Assembly: GCA_946538835.1 (NCBI GenBank)
Contig: CAMNGZ010000004.1
Coordinates: 1-37,566, forward strand
DNA length: 37,566 bases
Direction of reading: 5' to 3'
From: an uncultured Clostridium sp.
GTDB lineage: Bacteria > Bacillota_I > Bacilli_A > Acholeplasmatales > Anaeroplasmataceae
Shown: positions 1-8,688 of the stretch, piece after piece
Layout: each line of letters opens with the position of its first letter
Numbering within the stretch: position 1 is the first letter of the stretch
Notes under the pieces: model-generated
Told to the model about the DNA's origin: nothing
Database searches by the model: none
Seen by the model: the letters and a program-made list of their open reading frames with translations, nothing else
Program-made: the position numbers and the translations under genes

Positions 1-1
1 T

Positions 2-166
2 GAATTTTCACAACTATTTGAATATGTTTATAAACTAACTGATAATGAAATTTTAATTTATAATAATTTGAAGATAAATAATTATTCATTAAACACATTT
101 GAAACATTGTCTAGTCTATTAGAACATGATATTTTTATCGTTTGTGATTATTGTGAAATGCCTTAA
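2..166 (+). CDS. 3' end of an unidentified CDS truncated by the window edge
   Basis: Frame 2 is open from the window edge: ...EFSQLFEYVYKLTDNEILIYNNLKINNYSLNTFETLSSLLEHDIFIVCDYCEMP*, with TAA at 164-166. No recognisable domain. Confidence 0.45.
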   Translation, partial: EFSQLFEYVYKLTDNEILIYNNLKINNYSLNTFETLSSLLEHDIFIVCDYCEMP

Positions 167-205
167 TTATATTCGACAAAATATTGCAAAATATTTCAAA
201 TCACA

Positions 206-233
206 TTGAAAAATTGAAAATATATGCTATAAT
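206..233 (+). promoter_or_regulatory. sigmaA-type promoter for hpf (TTGAAA 206-211, extended -10 TGcTATAAT ending at 233)
   Basis: TTGAAA, 16-nt spacer, TATAAT 228-233 preceded by TG. Confidence 0.6.
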
Positions 234-270
234 GTAGATGTGGATAGAAGTTAAAAAAGGAGTGGATATT

Positions 271-813
271 ATGAAGGTAGAAGTAGTAGGAAAAAACGGA
301 TTCCAACCAAGTGATGAGAACAAAGAATTTGTCACTGCAAAACTACAAAAAGTTGAAAATTATTTTAAGGAACAAAACGATTTAAGAGCTCGTGTAGTTG
401 CTAAGGTTTATCCAACATATCAAAAGGTTGAAGTAACTATTCCAACAAAGAATATTACTCTAAGAGCTGAATCTAAAGGTCAAGATCTTTATTCAGCAGT
501 TGATTTATCATTAGATAAATTAGAAAAGCAAATCAGAAAATATAAAACAAGAGTTAAAGAAAAGAAGAGCAAAGATGCATTAAAGGAAACATTTGCTGAT
601 GGTTATTTTGAAAAGCCAGCAGAAAAGGTTCAACCTGCAAATTTAGTTAGAACTAAACAAGTTACTCTAGTACCATTATCAGATGAAGATGCTATGGAAC
701 AACTAGAATTAACTGATCATAATTTCTTCTTATATTTAGACAATGTAACTTTAAAAGTTAAGGTTTTATATGTAAGAGATGATGGTAATTATGCCATTAT
801 TGAAACTGAATAG
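271..813 (+). CDS. hpf: Ribosome hibernation promoting factor, long form (HPF/RaiA)
   Basis: N-terminal S30AE/RaiA fold sequence and C-terminal dimerisation domain (LVRTKQVTLVPLSDEDAMEQLELTDHNFFLYLDN...IIETE). Start moved from 238 to 271 because AAAGGAG precedes 271 and 238 lies at the expected transcription start. Confidence 0.93.
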   Translation: MKVEVVGKNGFQPSDENKEFVTAKLQKVENYFKEQNDLRARVVAKVYPTYQKVEVTIPTKNITLRAESKGQDLYSAVDLSLDKLEKQIRKYKTRVKEKKSKDALKETFADGYFEKPAEKVQPANLVRTKQVTLVPLSDEDAMEQLELTDHNFFLYLDNVTLKVKVLYVRDDGNYAIIETE

Positions 814-823
814 AAAACTATTT

Positions 824-849
824 GACCGGTATAATCCGGTCTTTTTTTT
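824..849 (+). terminator. Rho-independent terminator after hpf
   Basis: gaccgg-tataat-ccggtc followed by a T8 run. Confidence 0.85.
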
Positions 850-892
850 GTGAAAATTATGTGAATGTGAACAGTTTAAGCAGTAAACATAA

Positions 893-921
893 TTGACTAC
901 TTTTTTAGTTAAGATTATAAT
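893..921 (+). promoter_or_regulatory. sigmaA-type promoter for the first lipoprotein gene
   Basis: TTGACT (893-898), 17-nt spacer, TATAAT (916-921). Confidence 0.75.
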
Positions 922-950
922 AACTACAGTAAAAATAAAGGAGAAAGAGT

Positions 951-2072
951 ATGAAATTTAGAAAATTTTTATTACCTGTAGCAGTTTGTGCTACAATGTT
1001 TTCATTAACTTCTTGTGGCGACAAGGATGTTGTTGTTACACTTCACAATGTAGGAAAGGATGAAGCTCTAACAATTAAAGCCACAGATGATAAGAAAGAA
1101 GTTGCTAAAGTAGTTAAAGCTCTACATTACACTTCATATTTAAATAAAGATAAGACAGTTGATGCTACAAAGGCTAAATTATCTTTAAATGCTGAATTGT
1201 TAGATGATTCTCATACTTCAAAGGCTAATGCAGTTGTTCAATATGCATTACCTGAATTAAAGAATGATGCAACAATGGATGATTTAGTTAAAGGTCTTAA
1301 AGTATATGCTGGTATTGATGGAGAATTTGATATGCCTGCTGAAGATTTTGAAGATAGTCCTTTTGCTGTTGTAATGGCTTTTTCAAAAGCTAATGCTCAT
1401 TTATATACTGATGATAAAAAAGCATACGCAGATTTTAAGTTAACTACAAAAGCAACTGAAGGTGTTTCAGCTTCAGATGTTGAAATGAAAGGTTATTTAG
1501 AGAAATCTTTAATCACAACAACAATTTTAAAGTCTGTTCCAAAGTCTATTGGCGATGTTGCTGAAAAAGGAATTACTAATTATAATGAATATTATAAAGC
1601 ATTAAAGAATTATAATTTATATACTTTTGCATCTAAGGGTATCGAGACAATTTCTAAAGAAGAATCTTCAACAACAGCATATCTTGATTTAGACACTTAT
1701 TTAAGTCAAACTAATGGTCAAACTGTTGAAGGATTAGTTGAAAAAATAGGATTAAAGATTATAGATGCTAAGAATGGCGATATTACATTTGGAATTAAGA
1801 AAGATTTACCAGGTGGTAAAGAAGAAATAGTAGAAGCTAGTCTTACTTTAAATGTAGAAACTTGCTTACCTAAAAATTTTGGCTTTTCATTGTATTTTGA
1901 ATCTAACCCAACAAAATCTGGTGTTGTTCACACTAGTTCTATAAAGATTAATGCTGGTCTTGAATTTGGTCAAGATGTTCCATCATTAAGCGACACTAAA
2001 GATTATATTATTAATTTTGGTGATTTCCTTGGTTCATTTGATCCAGAATCAGAGTCAGATTTAGATTACTAA
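951..2072 (+). CDS. Putative lipoprotein, paralogue A of a tandem pair
   Basis: Signal peptide plus lipobox MKFRKFLLPVAVCATMFSLTSCG; ggagaaagagt RBS; no recognised domain. Confidence 0.85.
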   Translation: MKFRKFLLPVAVCATMFSLTSCGDKDVVVTLHNVGKDEALTIKATDDKKEVAKVVKALHYTSYLNKDKTVDATKAKLSLNAELLDDSHTSKANAVVQYALPELKNDATMDDLVKGLKVYAGIDGEFDMPAEDFEDSPFAVVMAFSKANAHLYTDDKKAYADFKLTTKATEGVSASDVEMKGYLEKSLITTTILKSVPKSIGDVAEKGITNYNEYYKALKNYNLYTFASKGIETISKEESSTTAYLDLDTYLSQTNGQTVEGLVEKIGLKIIDAKNGDITFGIKKDLPGGKEEIVEASLTLNVETCLPKNFGFSLYFESNPTKSGVVHTSSIKINAGLEFGQDVPSLSDTKDYIINFGDFLGSFDPESESDLDY

Positions 2073-2080
2073 TAAATTCA

Positions 2081-2109
2081 AGCTCAATTTATGCAATTGA
2101 GCTTTTTTT
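2081..2109 (+). terminator. Rho-independent terminator
   Basis: agctcaatt-tatgc-aattgagct followed by a T run. Confidence 0.85.
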
Positions 2110-2191
2110 AAATGTGTAAGAAATATGAAAGTCAATTTTAAAAAATATATTTTTTTAGTATACTATTTATAGGTAAAAAAGGAGAAAAAGT

Positions 2192-3307
2192 ATGAAAATT
2201 AGACGTTTATTATTAACTGGTGCAACATTTGCAACATTATTTAGCTTAACTTCTTGTGGTGACAGGAATGTTGTTGTTACATTTCACAATGGTGAAAACG
2301 ATGAAGCTCTAACAATTAAAGCTACTAATGATTCAAAGGAAGTAGCAAATGTTATTAAGGCTATGCATTACACTGCATATTTAAACAAGGAAAAAACTAT
2401 CGACCTTACAAAGGCAAAGATTTCACTTAATACTTCAGTTTTAGCTAAAGAAAAAGAAGATTATTATGCAAAAGCTAATGTGGTTTTACAATATGACTTA
2501 CCAAAGGCTGATTCTGTAACAACTATTCAAGATTTAGCAAACGGAATTAAGCTTTATGCTTCAGTTGATGCAGAAGCTAAATTACCTAATGATGTTAATT
2601 TTATAAAAGGATTACCTTTAACTCAAGGTAAACTTAATGCTAGTTTATATTCTGATGACACTAAACTTTATGTTGGCGCAAAGGGTAATGCAACATTAAG
2701 AGGTATTACTACTAATACTGATGTTAAAGGATTCTTAAACAAGAATCAAATAATTAATACTATTTTATCTAGTGATACAGTTGGTTCAACAATTCAATTA
2801 AATATGGCAAATTATTCTAATGTTTATAATGAATTAAGAACTTATAATTTCTACAAAATTATTTGTGAACAAACTCAAGTTGAAGAACAATCTTCAACTG
2901 GTATTAACTATGTGGATCTTGATCAATTCATTCATACAATTACTGAAGAAGATGAAGTTGACTTAGAGGAAATAGTTAAGCAATTAGGCGTAGAAATTTC
3001 TGATGCAAAAAATGGCAAGATTACTTTTACAGCTGATTTTGAAAAAATTGCGCAATTATCAGGTGTAAAGATTGATAACGCTAGTGGTAAAATAGCTGCT
3101 ACAGTTGATGTTGACACTGTTGCAGTATCAAATGTACATTTTGAAGTAAATTATAAAGCTGACACTACAAATACAACTAATCTACTTAAAGAATGTTCAT
3201 TAAATTTTGACATGTCTTTTGAATATGGCGTTGACGTTCCTGAAATAAGCAATAAAGAAGAGTATACACTTGATCTTGTTACTTATATTAATGGACTTTT
3301 AAAGTAG
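2192..3307 (+). CDS. Putative lipoprotein, paralogue B of a tandem pair
   Basis: Lipobox MKIRRLLLTGATFATLFSLTSCG; N-terminal ~85 aa strongly similar to the 951-2072 product, and similar C-terminal layout. Confidence 0.85.
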   Translation: MKIRRLLLTGATFATLFSLTSCGDRNVVVTFHNGENDEALTIKATNDSKEVANVIKAMHYTAYLNKEKTIDLTKAKISLNTSVLAKEKEDYYAKANVVLQYDLPKADSVTTIQDLANGIKLYASVDAEAKLPNDVNFIKGLPLTQGKLNASLYSDDTKLYVGAKGNATLRGITTNTDVKGFLNKNQIINTILSSDTVGSTIQLNMANYSNVYNELRTYNFYKIICEQTQVEEQSSTGINYVDLDQFIHTITEEDEVDLEEIVKQLGVEISDAKNGKITFTADFEKIAQLSGVKIDNASGKIAATVDVDTVAVSNVHFEVNYKADTTNTTNLLKECSLNFDMSFEYGVDVPEISNKEEYTLDLVTYINGLLK

Positions 3308-3321
3308 TAAAAATTATAACT

Positions 3322-3348
3322 AAGAATCGGAGTTTCCGGTTCTTTTTT
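3322..3348 (+). terminator. Rho-independent terminator
   Basis: aagaatcgg-agttt-ccggttctt (one G-T wobble) followed by a T run. Confidence 0.75.
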
Positions 3349-3420
3349 ATTGTAAAAAAACAATTAATTTTAACATTTATAATATTCGTTTCATTTTTGG
3401 CTTGATGCATAGAAGTTTTC

Positions 3421-3449
3421 TTGAAATAAGGGCCTTTTTATAGTAAAAT
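3421..3449 (+). promoter_or_regulatory. sigmaA-type promoter for secA
   Basis: TTGAAA (3421-3426), 17-nt spacer, TAAAAT (3444-3449). Confidence 0.55.
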
Positions 3450-3496
3450 ATCATTAGTATTTGTTTAAAGTACATATAGTATTGGAGTTATAAATT

Positions 3497-6019
3497 ATGT
3501 TTAAGAAATTATTTGATACAGGATATAAAGAGTTAAAAAGAGATCAAAAAATTGCTGATAAAGTAATGGCATTTGAAGAAGAAATATCAAAGCTTTCTGA
3601 TGATGAATTGAAGGCCAAAACACCTTATTTTAAAGAATTATTAAAGAATGGTAAAACATTAGATGATATTTTGCCAGAAGCATATGCTGTTTTACGTGAA
3701 GCATCATGGCGTCTATTACATATGAAACCATTCTATGTTCAAGTATGCGGCGGTATTGCCATACATGGTGGTAACATTGCAGAGATGCGTACTGGTGAAG
3801 GTAAATCTTTAACTGCTGCTTTGCCTGCATATTTAAATGCTTTAACTGGTAAAGGTGTTCATATTGTTACTGTAAATGAATATCTAGCTGGTCGTGAAGC
3901 ACAAGGCGATGTTGGTAATTTAATGCGTTATCTTGGCTTGACTGTAGGTTTAAACGTTCGTGAATTAACTCAAGCACAAAAGAGAGAAGCATATAATTGT
4001 GATGTTATGTATTCTACTAATAGTGAATTAGGATTTGACTATTTGAGAGACAATATGGCTACTAGTGAGGCTAATCTTGTTAACCTTCGTGGCTTAAATT
4101 ATGCAATCATCGACGAAGTCGACTCTATTTTAATTGACGAAGCACGTACACCACTTATTATTTCTGGTCGTGCTAAGAATACTAAAGCTAGTTATCAAGA
4201 AGCTGATCGTTTCGTAAAATCTTTAACAGAAGAAGATTATGAAATAGATGTTGAGTCTAAGACAGTTCAATTACTTGAATCTGGTGTAGTTAAAGCTGAA
4301 AAGATGTTTAATTTAAATAATTTATATGAGCCTGAAAATGTATCATTAGTTCATAGAATTAATAATGCATTAAAAGCTAATTTAATTTTCACAAATGGTG
4401 TTGAATATGTTGTTTCTGAAGGCGAAGTTCTTATCGTAGACTCATTTACAGGTCGTATCTTAAAAGGTAGACAATATAGTGAAGGTTTACATCAAGCCAT
4501 CGAAGCTAAAGAAGGCGTTGAAATTAAACAAGAAACAGTTACTGTTGCGACTATTACTTATCAAAACTTCTTCAGAATGTATAAGAAATTATCAGGTATG
4601 ACTGGTACTGCTAAGACTGAAGAAGAAGAATTTAGAGATATTTACAACATGTATGTTGTAGAAATTCCTACTAATAAACCAGTAATTCGTATTGATGACA
4701 CTGATTTATTATTTGGTTCTCAAGAAGCTAAATATCACGCTTTAATTGAAGAAGTTAAAAAGAGACATGCAACTGGTCAACCAATCTTAATTGGTACTGT
4801 TGCTGTTGAAACAAGTGAATTATTAAGTCAAAAGTTAACTAAAGAAGGTATTCCTCACGAAGTATTAAATGCTAAAAATAATGAACGTGAAGCTGAAATT
4901 GTTGCAAAAGCAGGTCAAATGAATGCTGTAACAATTGCTACAAATATGGCTGGTCGTGGTACTGACATTAAACTTGGTGAAGGTGTAAAAGAAGTTGGCG
5001 GTCTTTGCGTATTTGGTACTGAGCGTCATGAATCACGTCGTATTGACAATCAGTTAAGAGGTCGTTCTGGTAGACAAGGTGATCCTGGTTATACTAGATT
5101 CTATACTTCAAGTGAAGACCAATTAATGATTCGTTTTGGTGGAGATACATTTAAAAAGAGACTTGATTATGCTATTCGTTTAACAAATGGTGGAGATGAA
5201 TCAATCCCTCTAGAAAGCAAGATGTTCACTCGTTTAGTTACTAATGCTCAACAAAGAATTGAAGGAGCTAACTATGATTCGCGTAAGAATGTCTTAAAAT
5301 ATGACGATGTTATTCGTTTCCAACGTGAATCATTCTATTCACAAAGAATGCATATCATTCGTGATAAATCAATTGAAAACATAGCTCGTTCTATGATGAA
5401 GAAAGCTGTTGAATCTATTTGCTATTCTCATATGGAGGAAGTTGGTAGAAATAAATATGATATCGATGATGAAGCTATCACAAAAGAATTCAATTTAGTA
5501 TACTTTGGTCAAGGAAATGCTGACTATGGTGTAATAAAAACTTATGATGAAAATCAAATCATTGATTATTTAACTGCAACAGCTAATAAATTATTAGATC
5601 AAAAGAAGAACATGTATGATGAAGAATTATTCCAAGAATTCTTAAAAGTAATCGTACTTCGTGTTCTTGATGATCATTGGACTGACCACATTGACAAGAT
5701 GGATGAGTTAAGACAAGCTGTATCATTACAAGGTTATGGTCAAGCGAACCCTCTTCAAATTTATCAAAAGAGAGGTCTTGAATTATATAATAAGATGCTA
5801 GATGCAATCAACAGAGATGCATTAAAGTTCTTAATTCGTGCACAAATTCGTACAAATAGCGAGGCTGAAGATAGATTGAAAGGTACTATGACTAATGATA
5901 GTCATACTGATTCATTTAGACCTGATCCTGTCCGTAATGAATTTAAGAATATCGGTCCAAATGACCTTTGCCCATGTGGATCTGGTAAAAAATTTAAGTA
6001 CTGTCATGGTAGAAGATAA
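3497..6019 (+). CDS. secA: Preprotein translocase subunit SecA
   Basis: MRTGEGKS Walker A, IIDEVDSILIDEARTPLIISG, GTAKTEEEEF, TNMAGRGTDIKLG, C-terminal zinc motif CPCGSGKKFKYCHG. Confidence 0.98.
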   Translation: MFKKLFDTGYKELKRDQKIADKVMAFEEEISKLSDDELKAKTPYFKELLKNGKTLDDILPEAYAVLREASWRLLHMKPFYVQVCGGIAIHGGNIAEMRTGEGKSLTAALPAYLNALTGKGVHIVTVNEYLAGREAQGDVGNLMRYLGLTVGLNVRELTQAQKREAYNCDVMYSTNSELGFDYLRDNMATSEANLVNLRGLNYAIIDEVDSILIDEARTPLIISGRAKNTKASYQEADRFVKSLTEEDYEIDVESKTVQLLESGVVKAEKMFNLNNLYEPENVSLVHRINNALKANLIFTNGVEYVVSEGEVLIVDSFTGRILKGRQYSEGLHQAIEAKEGVEIKQETVTVATITYQNFFRMYKKLSGMTGTAKTEEEEFRDIYNMYVVEIPTNKPVIRIDDTDLLFGSQEAKYHALIEEVKKRHATGQPILIGTVAVETSELLSQKLTKEGIPHEVLNAKNNEREAEIVAKAGQMNAVTIATNMAGRGTDIKLGEGVKEVGGLCVFGTERHESRRIDNQLRGRSGRQGDPGYTRFYTSSEDQLMIRFGGDTFKKRLDYAIRLTNGGDESIPLESKMFTRLVTNAQQRIEGANYDSRKNVLKYDDVIRFQRESFYSQRMHIIRDKSIENIARSMMKKAVESICYSHMEEVGRNKYDIDDEAITKEFNLVYFGQGNADYGVIKTYDENQIIDYLTATANKLLDQKKNMYDEELFQEFLKVIVLRVLDDHWTDHIDKMDELRQAVSLQGYGQANPLQIYQKRGLELYNKMLDAINRDALKFLIRAQIRTNSEAEDRLKGTMTNDSHTDSFRPDPVRNEFKNIGPNDLCPCGSGKKFKYCHGRR

Positions 6020-6021
6020 TT

Positions 6022-6045
6022 AAAAAAGCTCGTAAGAGCTTTTTT
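6022..6045 (+). terminator. Terminator or attenuator between secA and prfB
   Basis: aaaaaagctc-gtaa-gagctttttt; prfB starts only 20 nt downstream. Confidence 0.75.
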
Positions 6046-6064
6046 CCTTGAAAGGAGAAACTGT

Positions 6065-7165
6065 ATGGAAAAATATGAAATCAATAAATATTTAACTGAA
6101 TTTGAGTCTAAAATTACCATTCTTGCGAAAACACTAAATGTTACTAAGCTTGAAAATGAAATTGATGACTTAAATCTTAAGATTCAAAGTCCTGACTTTT
6201 GGAATGATGCTAAAGAGGCTCAAGATGTTATCAATACAGTTAATCGTTTAAAGGAAAAATTCAATGCTTACGAAGATTTGAAATTATCCTTAGATAGCTT
6301 AAATGAGTTAGTTTCATTTGGCGATGATGCTGAAACACTTGAAGAAGTATCAAGAGAAATTTTAATTCTTGAGAAGAAATTAAAAGAATTTGAGACTACT
6401 ATTTTATTGAATGGTAAATATGATGACTATGATATCTATATGGATATTCACCCCGGACAAGGCGGTACTGAAGCTATGGACTGGGTTGAGATGCTATTTA
6501 GAATGTATCAAGGCTATTGTAAAGCTCATAATTTTAAAATTAAAATTTTAAATCTTGAACCAGGTGAAGCAGGTATCAAATCACTTTCTTTAGAGATTAA
6601 AGGAAAAAACTGTTATGGTTTGTTAAAGAGTGAACGTGGTGTTCATAGACTTGTTCGTATTTCACCATTTGATAGCGCTAAGCGTCGTCACACTTCATTT
6701 GCAAGTGTAGATATTGCGCCTATCATCAAAAATGATTTTGACATTGAAATTAAAGATGAAGATTTAAGAATTGATACTTATATGTCATCAGGTCATGGTG
6801 GACAAGGTGTTAATACAACTTATTCTGCAGTTCGTGTAACATATTTACCTTTAAATATTGTTGTAACATGTCAAAATGAACGTAGCCAATTAAGAAATAA
6901 GGATGAAGCTATTAAAGTTTTAAAGTCAAAACTATTAGAAGTAGAAGCTTTAAAAGCTGAAGAAAATCTAAAAGAAATTAAAGGCGAAACTTTATTAAAT
7001 GGTTTCGGTTCTCAAATTAGAAGTTATGTATTTACACCATATACAATGTGTAAGGATCATCGCACTAATTATGAAACAAGTGATGTATTTGGAGTAATGG
7101 ATGGTGAAATCGAAGGATTTATCAATAGTTATTTGAATATGAAAGCTGGTGAAAGAAATGACTAA
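6065..7165 (+). CDS. prfB: Peptide chain release factor 2
   Basis: GHGGQGVN (GGQ), RF2-type SPF motif (VRISPFDSAKRRHTSFASV), downstream of secA. Uninterrupted frame with no programmed frameshift. Confidence 0.96.
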   Translation: MEKYEINKYLTEFESKITILAKTLNVTKLENEIDDLNLKIQSPDFWNDAKEAQDVINTVNRLKEKFNAYEDLKLSLDSLNELVSFGDDAETLEEVSREILILEKKLKEFETTILLNGKYDDYDIYMDIHPGQGGTEAMDWVEMLFRMYQGYCKAHNFKIKILNLEPGEAGIKSLSLEIKGKNCYGLLKSERGVHRLVRISPFDSAKRRHTSFASVDIAPIIKNDFDIEIKDEDLRIDTYMSSGHGGQGVNTTYSAVRVTYLPLNIVVTCQNERSQLRNKDEAIKVLKSKLLEVEALKAEENLKEIKGETLLNGFGSQIRSYVFTPYTMCKDHRTNYETSDVFGVMDGEIEGFINSYLNMKAGERND

Positions 7166-8090
7166 TCTATTAAAGAAAATAAATATAAAAAATGTTATTT
7201 GGATTGTAATTGGCGTCTTTTTAATGGCTTTTTCTTATTATTTTTTCTTTGCGCCATCTGACCTTTGTTATGGTGGTGTGTCTGGTATTGCGATTATTCT
7301 AAGACAAACTCCTCTTGGAAATTATTCTTGGTATAAAGACTGGATGTTTTTCTATACTGCTCAAGCTATTTTGGCTGTATGTGCAATATTATTTGTCGGC
7401 AAATCTTTCTTTTGGCATACTATTTTAGCTTGTATTTTGGACCCGACTTTTAATTTAATTTTCTCTAAAGTTGGATTGGATTCACAATATTTTTTGCAAA
7501 TAATTCCGCAATCTAATTGGTATGTAGTTACTATGCTTGTTGGTGGAGCTATGAGTGCTATTGGTATAGGTTTATGTTTAAGAGTAAATGCTTCTACCGG
7601 TGGTATGGATATTATTCAAAAGATTTTGCAACAAAAATTCCATATTCCTTATTCTAAGTCAATGTATTTAACTGACTGGTTCATTGTGTTAATTTCAGGT
7701 TTCTTTATTCCAAATATTTGTCAAAAAGCTGCAGGCTTAGAAAATATCCATGTTTATAATATTGAAATGGTTCTATATGGTATGATTACAGTATTTATTA
7801 CTGGATATATTTGTGATTATTTAGCTTTAAATGCTCGTAAGAGAAGAACAGCATTCATCATCTGCGATGATCCAACTATTATAAAGGATTATATTTTTAC
7901 TGAATTTGATCGTGGCTTGACAATTGTTGATGCTATTGGTGGATATACAAATAATCCTAAGAAGATGATTGTATGTACAATTGAAAAAGCTCAATGCTAT
8001 ATTTTACGTGATAAGATTAAAGAACTTGATCCAAAAGCTTTTACATTCTTTGCAGAAACAAAGGAAATAGTTGGTGAATATGATAATTAA
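7158..8090 (+). CDS. YitT family membrane protein (DUF161 plus C-terminal DUF2179)
   Basis: Polytopic N-terminus (PSDLCYGGVSGIAIIL), RVNASTGGMDIIQKIL, soluble C-terminal domain (RRTAFIICDDP...GLTIVDAIGGYTNNPKKMIVC). ATG 7158 overlaps the prfB stop. Confidence 0.88.
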   Translation: MTNLLKKINIKNVIWIVIGVFLMAFSYYFFFAPSDLCYGGVSGIAIILRQTPLGNYSWYKDWMFFYTAQAILAVCAILFVGKSFFWHTILACILDPTFNLIFSKVGLDSQYFLQIIPQSNWYVVTMLVGGAMSAIGIGLCLRVNASTGGMDIIQKILQQKFHIPYSKSMYLTDWFIVLISGFFIPNICQKAAGLENIHVYNIEMVLYGMITVFITGYICDYLALNARKRRTAFIICDDPTIIKDYIFTEFDRGLTIVDAIGGYTNNPKKMIVCTIEKAQCYILRDKIKELDPKAFTFFAETKEIVGEYDN

Positions 8091-8688
8091 TAAAATTGAA
8101 AAAGAAAAGAAAGGTAAATTATATAAATTAATTTTTTCAAATAATACTGAATTAGTATGTAACGAAGAATTAATTGTAAATAATTTGCTAAGGAATGGTA
8201 AAGAAATAGATTTAGATTTTTATCATAAATTATTTAGTGAAGCTAATATCTATATTTTTTATGATAAAGCTCTAAGTTATTTATCTCGTGGTTTAAAAAG
8301 TGAATATAAGATATATACTTATTTGATTGATAAAGAAGCTACTAAAGAAGAAGCTTTAAGTGTTATTAATATTTTAAAAGATAAAAAATTATTAGATGAT
8401 TATAAATATTTTGATTTTTTAGCTAATTATTATTTAAGAAATTTATATGGCCCTTTTTATATTGAACAAAAGGGTAAACTTGAACATATAGATTCTAAAA
8501 TTATTCAAGAAGTATTAAATAATATTGATTTTTGTGAATTAGAAAATAATATAGAAATTTTGTCAAATAAATATATTAGAATGCAAAGAGAAAAAGATAT
8601 TAATAAACTTAAATTGAAATTAAAAAAGTATTTATATTCACGCGGCTTTTCGGTCGAGATGATTAATAAAAAAGTGGGTGAGCTATAA
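8080..8688 (+). CDS. recX: RecX-family regulatory protein
   Basis: ALSYLSRGLKSEYKIYTYLIDK...INILKDKKLLDDYKYFDFLANYYLRNLYGPFYIEQKGKLEHIDSKIIQEVL matches the RecX three-helix repeat pattern. Start ATG 8080 overlaps the yitT stop. Confidence 0.8.
   Translation: MIINKIEKEKKGKLYKLIFSNNTELVCNEELIVNNLLRNGKEIDLDFYHKLFSEANIYIFYDKALSYLSRGLKSEYKIYTYLIDKEATKEEALSVINILKDKKLLDDYKYFDFLANYYLRNLYGPFYIEQKGKLEHIDSKIIQEVLNNIDFCELENNIEILSNKYIRMQREKDINKLKLKLKKYLYSRGFSVEMINKKVGEL

Noticed and set aside
238-270. ATG at 238 as the start of hpf
   Set aside because: It lies 5 nt after the -10 TATAAT (228-233), about where transcription would begin; ATG 271 has a good AAAGGAG Shine-Dalgarno and matches the HPF N-terminus.
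2932-3117. Minus-strand ORF of 61 aa inside lipoprotein B
   Set aside because: Antisense to a well-supported CDS, low-complexity Ser-rich product, no RBS or domain.
3630-3830. Minus-strand ORF of 66 aa inside secA
   Set aside because: Antisense to a highly conserved gene; no domain.
5583-5807. Minus-strand ORF of 74 aa inside secA
   Set aside because: Antisense to secA; chance ORF.
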